In this document: in pieces, positions 1 through 11,533 of the stretch
Numbering within the stretch: the first letter of the stretch is position 1
Layout of the letters: every line of letters begins with the position of its first letter
NCBI GenBank assembly: GCA_037501455.1
Contig: CM074865.1
Coordinates: forward strand, 38,050,501-38,114,500
DNA: 64,000 bases
Reading direction: 5' to 3'
Source of the DNA: Lantana camara
Taxonomy: Eukaryota > Streptophyta > Magnoliopsida > Lamiales > Verbenaceae
Position numbers and translations under genes: made by a program
Notes under the pieces: generated by a model
Seen by the model: the letters and a program-made list of their open reading frames with translations, nothing else
Told to the model about the DNA's origin: nothing
The model's database searches: none

Positions 1-3000
1 GGTTGATCGAATCGGTAGAAAGTGTGCTGATTTGGTGAGGCGATCTACGACAACCCAAATTCCATCAAACCCCTTTCGAACCCTTGGAAGCCCGATCACG
101 AAATCCATGGTGACTTGTTCCCATTTCCACTCGGGTATCGGTATCGGTTGCAACTTTCCCGCCGGTAATTGATGTTCGGCCTTAACTTGTTGACAAACTC
201 GACATCTCTTAACAAAATTAGCCACATCCTTTTTCATTCCATGCCACCAAAAGTACTTCTTGAGATCCCGGTACATCTTGTTGCCACCTGGATGCATCGT
301 ATAGACGGTCCTATGTGCTTCTTCAAGCACTAACCTTTGCAATCCATCCGGTATACATACTCGGCCCTTGTACCTAAAGATCCCCAAATCAACAAATCCA
401 AACTTAGACCTCGGATTATCTCTCGCTCGAATCAGTTGTCTTTGAATCCATTCATCCGTTGATTGTGCATCTAGAATCCTTTGCCTCAAATCCGATCTTA
501 TAGTGATATTAGCCAACCTCGGTTGTGAAACTAGGATCTCGGCTTCACTTTTCTCAGAATCGACCTTAAGATTAGCAATCTTTGCTTTCCGACTCAAGGC
601 ATCCGCAACAACATTCGCTTTCCCCGGGTGATATTGTATGACACAATCGTAGTCTTCCAAGAATTCCATCCACCGACGTTGTCTCATGTTTAGATCCTTT
701 TGTGTGAACAAGTAACGGAGACTCTTGTGATCGGTGAATACCTCAAACTTAATTCCATAAAGATAGTGTCGCCATTTTGCTAAGGCAAATATCACCGCGG
801 TCAACTCAAGATCGTGTGTTGGGTAATTCTGCTCATGCTCCTTCAATTTCCTCGTAGCATAAGCAATCACCCGGCCATTTTGCATAAGCACACACCCCAA
901 TCCCTCTTTGGATGCGTCGGTGTAAACTGAAAACCCATCCGAACCTTCCGGTAGAGTTAACACCGGAGCCGTTGTCAATTTCTCCTTAAGCATACGGAAG
1001 CTCTCTTCACAAGTTTTATCCCATATAAACTTTGTTTCCTTCTTAGTTAATCGTGTGAGAGGTGCGGCAATCTTAGAAAAATCCTTAACGAATCGGCGGT
1101 AATAACTTGCTAAGCCAAGAAAACTCCTTACTTCCGACACATTCTTCGGTTGCTCCCAAAGAGAAACTGATTCTATCTTAGAAGGATCCATTGAAATCCC
1201 ATCACCGGAAATAATATGTCCGAAAAATGATACCCGATCCATCCAAAAATCACATTTGCTAAACTTAGCATACAACTTGTGTTCACGTAGCTTCTCAAGT
1301 ACCAAACGAAGATGTAGAGCGTGTTCCTCAACCGACTTAGAGAAAACCAAGATGTCATCAATGAAAATAACAACGAACTTGTCCAAGAACTCCTTGAAAA
1401 CACGGTGCATTAAATCCATAAAAGCTTCGGGCGCGTTGGAAGGTCCGAAGGGCATAACAACGAACTCAAAGTGTCCGTATCTCGTGTTAAAGCCCATCTT
1501 CGGTATATCCGACTCCTTAATCCTTAACTGATAGTAACCTTGTCGGAGATCGAGCTTCGAATATACCTTCGAACCTTGCAATAAGTCGAACAACTCTTCG
1601 ATGTGCGGGAGGGGATACTTATTCTTCACCGTCATCCTATTCAACTCCCGATAGTCTATGCACATACGAAGTGTCCCATCCTTCTTTTTCACGAACAACA
1701 CCGGAGCACCCCAAGGTGAAGTACTCTGCCGTACAAACCCACACGCCAATAACTCATCAAGTTGAGTTTTAAGTTCCTTGAGTTCGGCGGGAACCATCCT
1801 ATACGGCATCTTCGAGAACGGCTAGGCCTCTTGGAATAGATCAATAATAAATTCGATCTCTCTTTCCGGTGGCGAAGTCCCCAAACATTCCGGAAAGACA
1901 TCGGGGAACTCATTCGCCACATTAGTTTCTTCAAGCTTAACTTGATCCTTAGGCCGGTTCAACACATATGCCACATACCCGGTAGCCCCATCACGAATAA
2001 GCTTCTTAGCTTCCATCAAATAAATAAACGGACTCCCACTAACACTCGAACCCGTAACAATACCGGTACCCAACTCAACCTTCTTCCCAAAACAGTCCAT
2101 CTTTGCCCGATGCGTGTAAAGCCAATCCATACCTAGTATCACGTCGTACTTCTTCATCGGAATAGCAATCAAATTCGCCGGGTAAACGCGTCCCTCAATA
2201 CTCACCGGACAATTACGGTACAAGCAATCAGTTCTAATTATACCACCCAAAGGAGAACTCACAATATAAAGCATAGAATTACTCGCAAGAGATAAGTTCA
2301 ACATAGAAGCCATAGAAGGTGTAACAAACGAATGAGATGCACCCGGATCATATAATGCATGTATGGGAATGTCATGTATGTGGAGTGTACCTTCCACCAC
2401 GGCGATAGGGTCGATCTCGACATTCTCTTGCTCCCCATCCAAGGCATAAGCACGAGCATGAGCCACGGGTCTTGTTCCATCACCCGGTCATTTAGTCTTT
2501 GGTTTGTCACAATTCTTCGCCAAGTGCTGGGTGCTACCACAATTGAAGCATCTACCTTGATTCCACCAAAAATTATCCCCGGAGTGTGTAGTACCCCCAC
2601 AATGAGCACATGGCTCCTTCTTCTTAGTAGTTGGAGGAGTTTGCTTCCTTTTTCCTTTGTTGCCCATAAAACGACCCCTAGAAGATGGTTGTCCTCTTAA
2701 ATCCCGAACCGGAACCGCTAACACCCTTCTTAGTTCCAAGCCTTTGTTCTTCCGCTTCCCCTTTCAAAGCTAACCCGGTAGCATCGGCCCAATTATCAAT
2801 GTGCACCGGAGCCAAAGATCTTGAAATCTCCCCACGAAGTCCTTCCACAAATTTCTCACACTTGCGGTCTTCCTCATCGGTAATATGAGGTGCATACGGA
2901 GACAATCGGTTGAACTCGGCAATGTACTCGGTCACGGACATATCCCCTTGTTCCAAGTTCGTGTATTCCCTCTCACAGCGCTTCCTTGCTTGCTTCGGGA

Positions 3001-3481
3001 TGTAATGTGCCCGAAACTCTCTTGCGAACATCTCCCAAGTAACATTGTCTTCACCAACCCCAAGGCGGGACATGGTGCTACGCCACCAATCATAAGCCTC
3101 ATCACGAAGAAGATCAATAGCACACAAAGCCTTCTCCGTCTCGGTGCAAGTAACAACCCGGAAAATCCTCTCAATGGTAGTGATCCAATACTCCGCTTTC
3201 AAATCATCCGTAGTACCCGGAAATATAGGTGGGCGGCGCCTACTAAATCGGTCATAAACACTCTCAACCGGAACCGGTGGTGGAGGAGGTGCCGGAGGAG
3301 GCGTTTGCGCGGCTTGTTGAGTGGCTTGTTGTGCATTCACGGCTTGCACAAACTGAGTCATAAGAGCCATAAGATCCGCTGCATTAGGTAGAGGCGACGG
3401 CGGAGGTGGATTCTGATTATCCCCCGGAGGATCTTGGTCATTTCCATTAGCCGGAGAACGGTCACGACGTCGTGGAGGCAT
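1..3481 (-). pseudogene. gag-pol: Element A gag-pol, broken and left-truncated
   Basis: One gag-pol reading frame is expected from the ATG at 3481 (MPPRRRDRSP). Gag has a proline-rich N-terminus, a capsid-like segment and two CCHC knuckles; the first knuckle has lost its last Cys (Phe instead). Protease has [10 protein letters not shown] and RNase H follow, and integrase begins ([13 protein letters not shown]) at the window edge. Three lesions are visible against B: a 29-bp deletion near 2686-2693 that shifts frame, a TGA at 2488-2490 and a TAG at 1822-1824. From 1821 to base 1 the frame looks open. The integrase start is closer to the usual family sequence here than in B, so A is not simply the more decayed copy. 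Confidence 0.88.
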
Positions 3482-3704
3482 CCTACACAATTCAATCATG
3501 TATGCATGTTGGTTAGTCACATGCTCATGTCACGTAATATCAAGTAAGAAATGCAATTACATAAATTAAGAGCAAGAATTAACAAGATATAAGTAACATG
3601 TAGTCATATATAAAGCGAAATAAAGACACACGAAAGCACATTGTCCCTATGCCGTACACTCTAGACGACTCGAGACGACTCAAGAGCCCGGTTTTGAACC
3701 TTCA

Positions 3705-3716
3705 GCTCTGATACCA
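3705..3716 (-). other. Primer-binding site, element A
   Basis: On the minus strand this reads TGGTATCAGAGC, complementary to the 3' end of plant initiator-Met tRNA. It lies 12 bases inside the LTR boundary and fixes the minus orientation. Confidence 0.9.
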
Positions 3717-4240
3717 ACCAAATAGGGGTGTGTCGCCCCAACGAGGGCATCCACGCCTATCCCGCGCTACGGACCTAGCTTGTATATAGAATTGCTATCC
3801 ATATACCCGCCGGGTTCGAAGCAAGCGGTGACAAACGGGTATCCTAGCTAGGCGGCACTAGACTCACAAAGCGAGTAAACAGTCACAAGTATGCGGAAGC
3901 TTAAATCATAATATATCAAGTGTATAAATTCATTCATTCACCAAATAAAGTGACCACCACGGTCCAGCACGAAATGCTCAAAGTACGTAATGTAAAATCA
4001 TCCTAATGACCATCACGGTCCAAACTAGCATAATAAAACATCATACATACTAAATCCATAATCCCCAAAACAAAGCATAAGACATAAGTAACAAGGTATG
4101 CTACACGCATAACGAGTACAAACTAGACCACTTAAACATGACTCTCAAAAGACCCCGCCTAGCTTGACTCTAAAACGCGACCTGCGGACACGAAAGATAA
4201 AGGGAGTCAGCTCAAAGGAACCGGTGAGGAGAAGTTCACA

Positions 4241-4259
4241 ATATATATAGGGTATATAA
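4241..4259 (-). promoter_or_regulatory. TATA-rich promoter candidate in the A/B LTR
   Basis: Two adjacent TATATA tracts lie about 515-530 bases before the LTR 3' end in element sense, just downstream of the inverted repeat at 4291-4342. The same order (stem, then TATA) is seen in J and C'. The start site is not determined. Confidence 0.4.
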
Positions 4260-4290
4260 GGTTCAATTCATGCTCAAAACAAAGGTGTTC

Positions 4291-4342
4291 ATGATCCAAC
4301 TCATTTTCGAAGTAAATGCAAGTTTTAGAAAATATGGATCAT
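4291..4342 (-). repeat. Inverted repeat upstream of the TATA tract, A/B LTR
   Basis: Arms ATGATCCA (4291-4298) and TGGATCAT (4335-4342) are a perfect 8-bp inverted repeat with a 36-base loop. The equivalent in the second LTR is 12096-12147. Other gypsy LTRs here have a stem with different arms in the same relative place. Confidence 0.6.
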
Positions 4343-4577
4343 AAACCACACATAACCGGCTCTGCGAGAACGAGCACTCCATCCGATCTTCCCAAACCAA
4401 GAAATCAACTCAAAACATCCATTACACCGTTGATGCCGAGGGTGTACATCCCCCGATCATCCATAACATAGAGAATTCGGTCCATGAAACCTAGCTCTCT
4501 CCAAGAAAACTTCAACCCCGAACCTCCTCGGAGTCTTAGTAGTCTTGTCCACAAGTGGGAGCTTTGGATAAGGACAT

Positions 4578-4599
4578 CCGTCAGCCCTTGCCTTCCCGG
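4578..4599 (-). repeat. Cross-family conserved LTR block, A/B copy
   Basis: A 22-base segment (CCGTCAGCCC then TTGCCTTCCCGG) recurs in near-identical form in unrelated-looking LTRs: G (18479-18500), C (31073-31094), J (47252-47273) and, reversed, C' (16033-16054). Function unknown. Confidence 0.55.
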
Positions 4600-5384
4600 A
4601 ATATCTCTCACCTCCATCCCCGAGCTCAAATTCGATTTCCCCCAGCAATCGTCCTTGCGAGGTACATCATAACCTCGCTACACAACTCACACATACATAA
4701 TATTCAAATGAAAGTTTCGAAACCATTTTGGGTATCTATCCCATATACCAAAACTTAAGTTTTACTTGTAAACCGTTTTCCATAAGCAAATATTCATAAT
4801 ATGAGCAAAGCTCACAAAACTTGGCTTATAAAGCCTAAATATACGTTTTCAAAACGGGAGTTCAAAACCAACAAATATGAAAGGCTATAGGTGTCTACAG
4901 TTTTGAAATCGTTTCATAAGTATATAACTCCTCACCTTTACCAAGAACCTCAAAGGTCGACCACGAGCAACGGACTACTCGGCCGGAGACTCACCACCTA
5001 ACAAGACAAACGTACTAACAAAGGTAAGACACGACCCAAACCAAGTAAACGACGCACGGCTTAAGTAACAAGTCACTTATGAGAGTTATATATGCTTATG
5101 GAGTCATATCATGCACTTAATGAAATGTCAGGATCAATCATGAGCATGCATAGCATGTCAAGGTCACACATAACGTAGGAAGTCATACAAGTTCAAGTAA
5201 ATGCATAACTTAGCAAAATGTGACAACCTAAACTTGATCAAGGCAATAAAATCATAACAAGTGATATGCAAGAAGTTCCACCACATATAATAAGGCCACA
5301 ACTCATTAAAGGTATTGTAGAAACAAGAAAAGGACATACAAGAGTCAAAACAAGCGAAACAAGTCAAGAAAATAAGGCTGGGGG

Positions 5385-5504
5385 AAAATCCACCCCCATG
5401 GATTTTCCTTCACAAAAAATCCACCCTCGCGGATTGTCCAGAAGCTACTGCCTCAAATCCACCCCCATGGATTTTTACACAGCAAAAATCCACCCTAGTG
5501 GATT
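5385..5504 (-). repeat. Cluster of four short dyads, A/B LTR copy 1
   Basis: Four inverted repeats with C-rich centres: AAAATCCA/TGGATTTT (5385-5406), AATCC/GGATT (5418-5435), AAATCCA/TGGATTT (5455-5474) and AATCCA/TGGATT (5487-5504). Each spacer begins with CCC or ACCC. The cluster lies about 1277-1396 bp from the LTR 5' end. Comparable clusters with other arms occur in C', C, K and J. Confidence 0.8.
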
Positions 5505-6700
5505 CTGCCCAGAACTTAAAAAAAACGTGACAGCCACTTCGAACTCGACGGGAATGAGTTCTAAACACCCCAAAACATGAAATTAAGATTCCAGAATCTC
5601 AATTAAGCATCATAAAACATTTATACATCATATAAGAACATAATATAAGCATAAAATCGAAGAATTAAATTATTTAAGCAAGAATTACATATATGCATAA
5701 AAGCTTCATAGTTCAAGCATGCTCTTCAATGGTGAATCTCTAATCCTAGCTTGAATTCAACTAAAATTGATTCCAAACCTCATAAAAACTCAAGCATAAT
5801 CATTCTACAACACCAAGATTGCAAGAAATCAAATAAATCTTAGACATGCAAGAATTTCCTCAAATCTTCAAAAACCCAAAAATGGTGAAATCAAGAGAAT
5901 AGATGGAATCCAACCTAAACATGTTTCTAGGGTCCAAATAGCATACTTAGAACACGAATTCATCAAGAAAACATGGATTAAACTTATAAAATTCGACCCT
6001 AGTTCATGCTTCTACCAAGAACTTCAAGCTCAAAGCATAACCCAAGCATTTACACAAAACCTTACCTTAGGAGCTGAGAATCAAAGAGAATAGCTTGGTC
6101 TTGAGTCTTGAATCTCTAGCTTCAATCTCCAATCTTGTCTCTTGAAAATGGTTGAAGGTGTTCTTGAGAGAAGATGAATGGGTTGGAGTTAAAAGTGAGG
6201 GAGAGAGGGTTTGAATCTTATGTTTTAACGTAAAATGAGGTTTTGGGTGTTAAAATCTGATTTAGTAATTTGGGTCAGCTATTTGGGTCGCGAACCGGGT
6301 CAATTGGAGCGGGTCAGGAGTGAAATTGGGTCTCAAATTGGGCTAAATTCGGAATTGGGTCATAAGTCTTATAAAAAGGTTGACTTTCATAAAATGGCCA
6401 TAACTTCTTCGTCCGAACTCCAAATCAAGCGATTCAAGAACCCACGAACTCGTAATCGAATTATCTACTCAATTTCATTAAGTTCTATCCAGTTTCAGGC
6501 TTAGAAAATAAATTTCCCTTTTGGTCCCTAAATTATGCTTCAATGTTCAAATAAGCACATTGTTTTGATTAAACACGAAGCATGCCATCGAAGCCAAATG
6601 GAAGCAATACGAGCACATAATTACCATATCAAATAGTCACGTATTTCATACATGTCATATATTCCACATAAGTTCAAGCATAACAGTCAATTAAGGCATA

Positions 6701-9700
6701 TTATTCACATAATTCATGCAAGAAAAGTAAATCGTTCACTCTCGTATCGAGCTTACCTTGATCGAGAAACGGGGCGTCACAACCTCCCCTCCTTAAAGAA
6801 ATCTGGTCCCTAGATTTACCATCGAAAAACAACTCAGGATGATATCTCCGCATCTTCTCTTCCGTCTCCCATGTTGCTTCTTCGGAATTAAGATCTTTCC
6901 AAAGTACCTTAACCAATGGAATTTGTCGATTCCTCAACTCTTGAACCTTTCTATCCAAGATCTTTACTGGTTGTTGTTTAAATGTCAAGTCCGGATCCGA
7001 CTGTACCTCTTCAATCGGCATAGTTTCCATCTCATCCCGAAAATACTTCCTCAATTGTGACACATGAAACACGTTATGAATTCCCGTGAGATTCGGAGGC
7101 ATATCCAAGCGATAGGCAACTTCCCCAATACGTTCCACAATCTCAAACGGACCAATGAACCTCGGATTCAACTTACCACTCTTTCCAATTCTTGAGAAAC
7201 CCTTTCTCGGTGTTGCCTTCAAGAAAACCCGATCACCCACTTTGAATTCCAAGTCTTTCCTTCTCCGATCGGCATAGCTCTTTTGCCGGTCTTGTGCCGC
7301 TTTCGTGTGTTGCTTAATCTTTTCAACTTTCTCAATTGCTCCCTTAATCAAATCGGGCTCGGTTCCTCTTTCCAAACCGTTTTCCTCGGTCCATTTCCAT
7401 TCCTCAAGATCCCAATAAAGAGGAGACCTACACTTACGGCCATACAAAGCTTCATACGGTGCCATCTTGATCGAAGATTGGTAGCTATTATTATAGGCGA
7501 ATTCGATCAAAGTCAATTCTTTATCCCACTCATTCGAAAAGTCCAATATACAAGCCCTTAATAAATCCTCAAGAAACTTAATCACCCGTTCGGATTGTCC
7601 ATCGGTTTGCGGATGAAATGCGGTACTAAAACTCAACTTCGTACCCCATAATCTGCTAAGAACCTTCCACAACTTAGAAGTGAAACGAGGATCTCTATCC
7701 GAAATGATACTAGCGGGTATCCCATGCAATCTCACAATTTCTTAGCGATACAACTCCGCTAATTTCTCCACTTTATCGGTTGATCGAATCGGTAGACAGT
7801 GTGCATATTTGGTGAGGTGATCTACGACAACCCAAATTCCATCAAACCCCTTTCGAACCCTTGGAAGCCCGATCACGAAATCCATGGTGACTTGTTCCCA
7901 TTTCCACTCGGGTATCGGTATCGGTTGCAACTTTCCCGCCGGTAATTCATGTTCGGCCTTAACTTGTTGACAAACTCGACATCTCTTAACAAAATTAGCC
8001 ACATCCTTTTTCATTCCATGCCACCAAAAGTACTTCTTGAGATCCCGGTACATCTTGTTGCCACCTGGATGCATCGTATAGACGGTCCTATGTGCTTCTT
8101 CAAGCACTAACCTTTGCAATCCATCCGGTATACATACTCGGCCCTTGTACCTAAAGATCCCCAAATCATCAAATCCAAACTTAGACCTCGGATTATCTCT
8201 CGCTCGAATAACTTGTCTTTGAATCCATTCATCCGTTGATTGTGCATCTAGAATCCTTTGCCTCAAATCCGATCTTATAGTGATATTAGCCAACCTCGGT
8301 TGTGAAACTAGGATCTCGGCTTCACTTTTCTCAGAATCGACCTCAAGATTAGCAATCTTTGCTTTCCGACTCAAGGCATCCGCAACAAGATTCGCTTTCC
8401 CCAGGTGATATTGTATGACACAATCGTAGTCTTCCAAGAATTCCATCCACCGACGTTGTCTCATGTTTAGATCCTTTTGTGTGAACAAGTAACGGAGACT
8501 CTTGTGATCGGTGAATACCTCAAACTTAATTCCATAAAGATAGTGTCGCCATTTTGCTAAGGCAAATATCACCGCGGTCAACTCAAGATCGTGTGTTGGG
8601 TAATTCTGCTCATGCTCCTTCAATTTCCTCGTAGCATAAGCAATCACCCGGCCATTTTGCATAAGCACACACCCCAATCCCTCTTTGGATGCGTCGGTGT
8701 AAACTGAAAACCCATCCGAACCTTCCGGTAGAGTTAACACCGGAGCCGTTGTCAATTTCTCCTTAAGCACACGGAAGCTCTCTTCACAAGTTTCATCCCA
8801 TATAAACTTTGTTTCCTTCTTAGTTAATCGTGTGAGAGGTGCGGCAATCTTAGAAAAATCCTTAACGAATCGGCGGTAATAACTTGCTAAGCCAAGAAAA
8901 CTCCTTACTTCCGACACATTCTTCGGTTGCTCCCAAAGAGAAACTGATTCTATCTTAGAAGGATCCACTGAAATCCCATCACCGGAAATAATATGTCCGA
9001 AAAATGATACCCGATCCATCCAAAAATCACATTTGCTAAACTTAGCATACAACTTGTGTTCACGTAGCTTCTCAAGTACCAAACGAACATGTAGAGCGTG
9101 TTCCTCAACCGACTTAGAGAAAACCAAGATGTCATCAATGAAAATAACAACGAACTTGTCCAAGAACTCCTTGAAAACACGGTGCATTAAATCCATAAAA
9201 GCTGCGGGCGCGTTGGTCAGTCCGAAGGGCATAACAACGAACTCAAAGTGTCTGTATCTCGTGTTAAAGCCCATCTTCGGTATATCCGACTCCTTAATCC
9301 TTAACTGATAGTAACCTTGTCGGAGATCGAGCTTCAAATATACCTTCGAACCTTGCAATAAGTCGAACAACTCTTCGATGTGCGGGAGGGGATACTTATT
9401 CTTCACCGTCATCCTATTCAACTCTCGATAGTCTATGCACATACGAAGTGTCCCATCCTTCTTTTTCACGAACAACATCGGAGCACCCCAAGGTGAAGTA
9501 CTCGGCCGTACAAACCCACACGCCAATAACTCATCAAGTTGAGTTTTAAGTTCCTTGAGTTCGGCGGGAGCCATCCTATACGGCATCTTCGAGAACGGCT
9601 CGGCCTCTTGGAATAGATCAATAACAAATTCGATCTCTCTTTCCGGTGGCAAAGTCCCCAAACATTCCGGAAAGACATCGGGGAACTCATTCGCCACATT

Positions 9701-11286
9701 AGTTTCTTCAAGCTTAACTTGATCCTTAGGCCGGTTCAACACATATGCCACATACCCGGTAGCCCCATCACGAATAAGCTTCCTAGCTTCCATCAAACAA
9801 ATAAACGGACTCCCACTAACACTCGAACCCGTAACAATACCGGTACCCAACTCAACCTTCTTCCCAAAACAGTCCATCTTTGCCCGATGCGTGTAAAGCC
9901 AATCCATACCGAGTATCACGTCGTACTTCTTCATCGGAATAGCAATCAAATTCGCCGGGTAAACGCGTCCCTCAATACTCACCGGACAATTACAGTACAA
10001 GCAATCAGTTCTAATTATACCACCCAAAGGAGAACGCACAATATAAAGCATAGAATCACTCGCAAGAGATAAGTTCAATATAGAAGCCATAGAAGGTGTA
10101 ACAAACGAATGAGATGCACCCGGATCATATAATGCATGTACGGGAATGTCATGTATGTGGAGTGTACCTTCCACCACGGCGGTAGGGTCGATCTCGACAT
10201 TCTCTTGCTCCCCATCTAAGGCATAAGCACGAGCATGAGCCACGGGCCTTGTTCCATCACCCGGTCCTTTAGTCTTTGGTTTGTCACAATTCTTCGCCAA
10301 GTGCTGGGTGCTACCACAATTGAAGCATCTACCTTGTTTCCACCAACAATTATCCCCGGAGTGTGTAGTACCCCCACAATGAGCACATGGCTCCTTCTTC
10401 TTAGTAGTTGGAGGAGTTTGCTTCCCTTTTCCTTTGTTGCCCATAAAACGACCCCTAGAAGATGGTTGTGGTGACTTAGAGAACGATTGTGGAGTTGTCC
10501 TCTTAAATCCCGAACCGGAACCGCTAACACCCTTCTTAGTTCCAAGCCTTTGTTCTTCCGCTTCCCCTTTCAAAGCTAACCCGGTAGCATCGGCCCAATT
10601 ATCAATGTACACCGGAGCCAAAGATCTTGAAATCTCCCCACGAAGTCCTTCCACAAATTTCTCACACTTGCGGTCTTCCTCATCGGTAATATGAGGTGCA
10701 TATGGAGACAATCGGTTGAACTCGGCAATGTACTCGGTCATGGACATATCCCCTTGTTCCAAGCTCGTGAATTTCCTCTCACGGCGCTTCCTTGCTTGCT
10801 TCGGGATGTAATGTACCCGAAACTCTCTTGCGAACATCTCCCAAGTAACATTGTCTTCACCAACCCCAAGGCGGGACATGGTGTTACGCTACCAATTATA
10901 AGCCTCATCACAAAGAAGATCAATAGCACACAAAGCCTTCTCCGTCTCGGTGCAAGTAACAACCCGGAAAATCCTCTCAATGGTAGTGATCCAATACTCC
11001 GCTTTCAAATCATCCGTAGTACCCGGAAATATAGGTGGGCGGCGCCTACTAAATCGGTCATAAACACTCTCAACCGGAACCGGTGGTGGGGGAGGTGCCA
11101 GAGGAGGCACTTCGCGGCTTGTTGAGCGGCTTGTTGTGCATTCACGGCTTGCACAAACTGAGTCATAAGAGCCATAAGATCCGCTGCATTAGGTAGAGAC
11201 GGCGGCGGAGGTGGATTCTGATTATTCCACGGAGGATCTTGCTCATTTCCACGAGCCGGAGAACGGTCACGACGTCGTGGAGGCAT
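6701..11286 (-). pseudogene. gag-pol: Element B gag-pol polyprotein, three lesions
   Basis: Expected start is the ATG at 11286 (MPPRRRDRSP); an upstream in-frame ATG at 11325 is less likely. Lesions: a one-base loss near 11108-11113 in the proline-rich gag N-terminus, TAG at 10889-10891 replacing a Trp codon, and TAA at 7742-7744 just before integrase RLHGIPAS. Between the two stops is a 1045-residue open frame. Approximate positions in it: paired CCHC knuckles 161-196, protease DPGASHSF 251, RT FIDD 581, RNase H YTDAS 726, integrase HPGGNK 936 and first catalytic Asp (MDFVIG) 1001. After 7742 come the second Asp (SDRDPRF), the FHPQTDGQSE Glu region and a chromodomain-like end (VLWKDLN...ATWETEEKM). 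The frame has no stop before the LTR and ends at 6701, inside it. Confidence 0.92.
6782..6795 (-). other. Purine-rich tract, element B
   Basis: In element sense this is AAGGAGGGGAGGT, directly adjoining the 3' LTR. It is the expected primer for second-strand synthesis and confirms the LTR boundary at 6781. Confidence 0.88.
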
Positions 11287-11509
11287 CCTACACAATTCAA
11301 TCATGTATGCATGTTGGTTAGTCACATGCTCATGTCACGTAATATCAAGTAAGAAATGCAATTACATAAATTAAGAGCAAGAATTAACAAGATATAAGTA
11401 ACATGTAGTCATATATAAAGCGAAATAAATAAACACGAAAGCACATTGTCCCTATGCCGTACACTCTAGACGACTCGAGACGACTCAAGAGCCCGGTTTT
11501 GAACCTTCG

Positions 11510-11521
11510 GCTCTGATACCA
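11510..11521 (-). other. Primer-binding site, element B
   Basis: TGGTATCAGAGC on the minus strand, matching initiator-Met tRNA, 12 bases from the LTR edge at 11534. Confidence 0.9.
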
Positions 11522-11533
11522 ACCAAATAGGGG

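Larger units (their letters stand above)
1..6781 (-). mobile_element. Gypsy element A, left part outside the window
   Basis: Ty3/gypsy LTR retrotransposon in minus sense. Reading leftwards it has a 5' LTR (3729-6781), a tRNA-iMet primer site, gag, protease, reverse transcriptase, RNase H and the start of integrase, which runs off the window at base 1. The same family is repeated immediately to the right as element B, and the two share the LTR at 3729-6781, so this is a tandem LTR-internal-LTR-internal-LTR structure. Internal sequence differs from B by roughly 1.6% in the first 700 bases compared by eye. The chromodomain-like end seen in B and the long LTR suggest a chromovirus of the Tekay/Del type; the clade is inference. 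Confidence 0.9.
3729..6781 (-). repeat. LTR shared by elements A and B
   Basis: A 3053-bp LTR that serves as 5' LTR of A and 3' LTR of B. It starts TGTGTCGCCCC where the other copy has TGTAACGCCCC, and ends CGGGGCGTCACA. It is the same length as 11534-14586. The half next to B's body (5222-6781) shows no difference from B's other LTR in a line-by-line reading, whereas 3729-5221 carries about 28 differences. This mosaic is expected if the LTR is a crossover product of two elements. Confidence 0.93.

Noticed and set aside
1173..1403. Short minus-strand frame [10 protein letters not shown], repeated at 8950-9180
   Set aside because: It is a shifted-frame shadow of the RT gene, present in both A and B because the RT is duplicated.
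3705..3716. tRNA gene at the TGGTATCAGAGC motifs
   Set aside because: Only the 12-base primer complement is present next to each LTR, without a cloverleaf.
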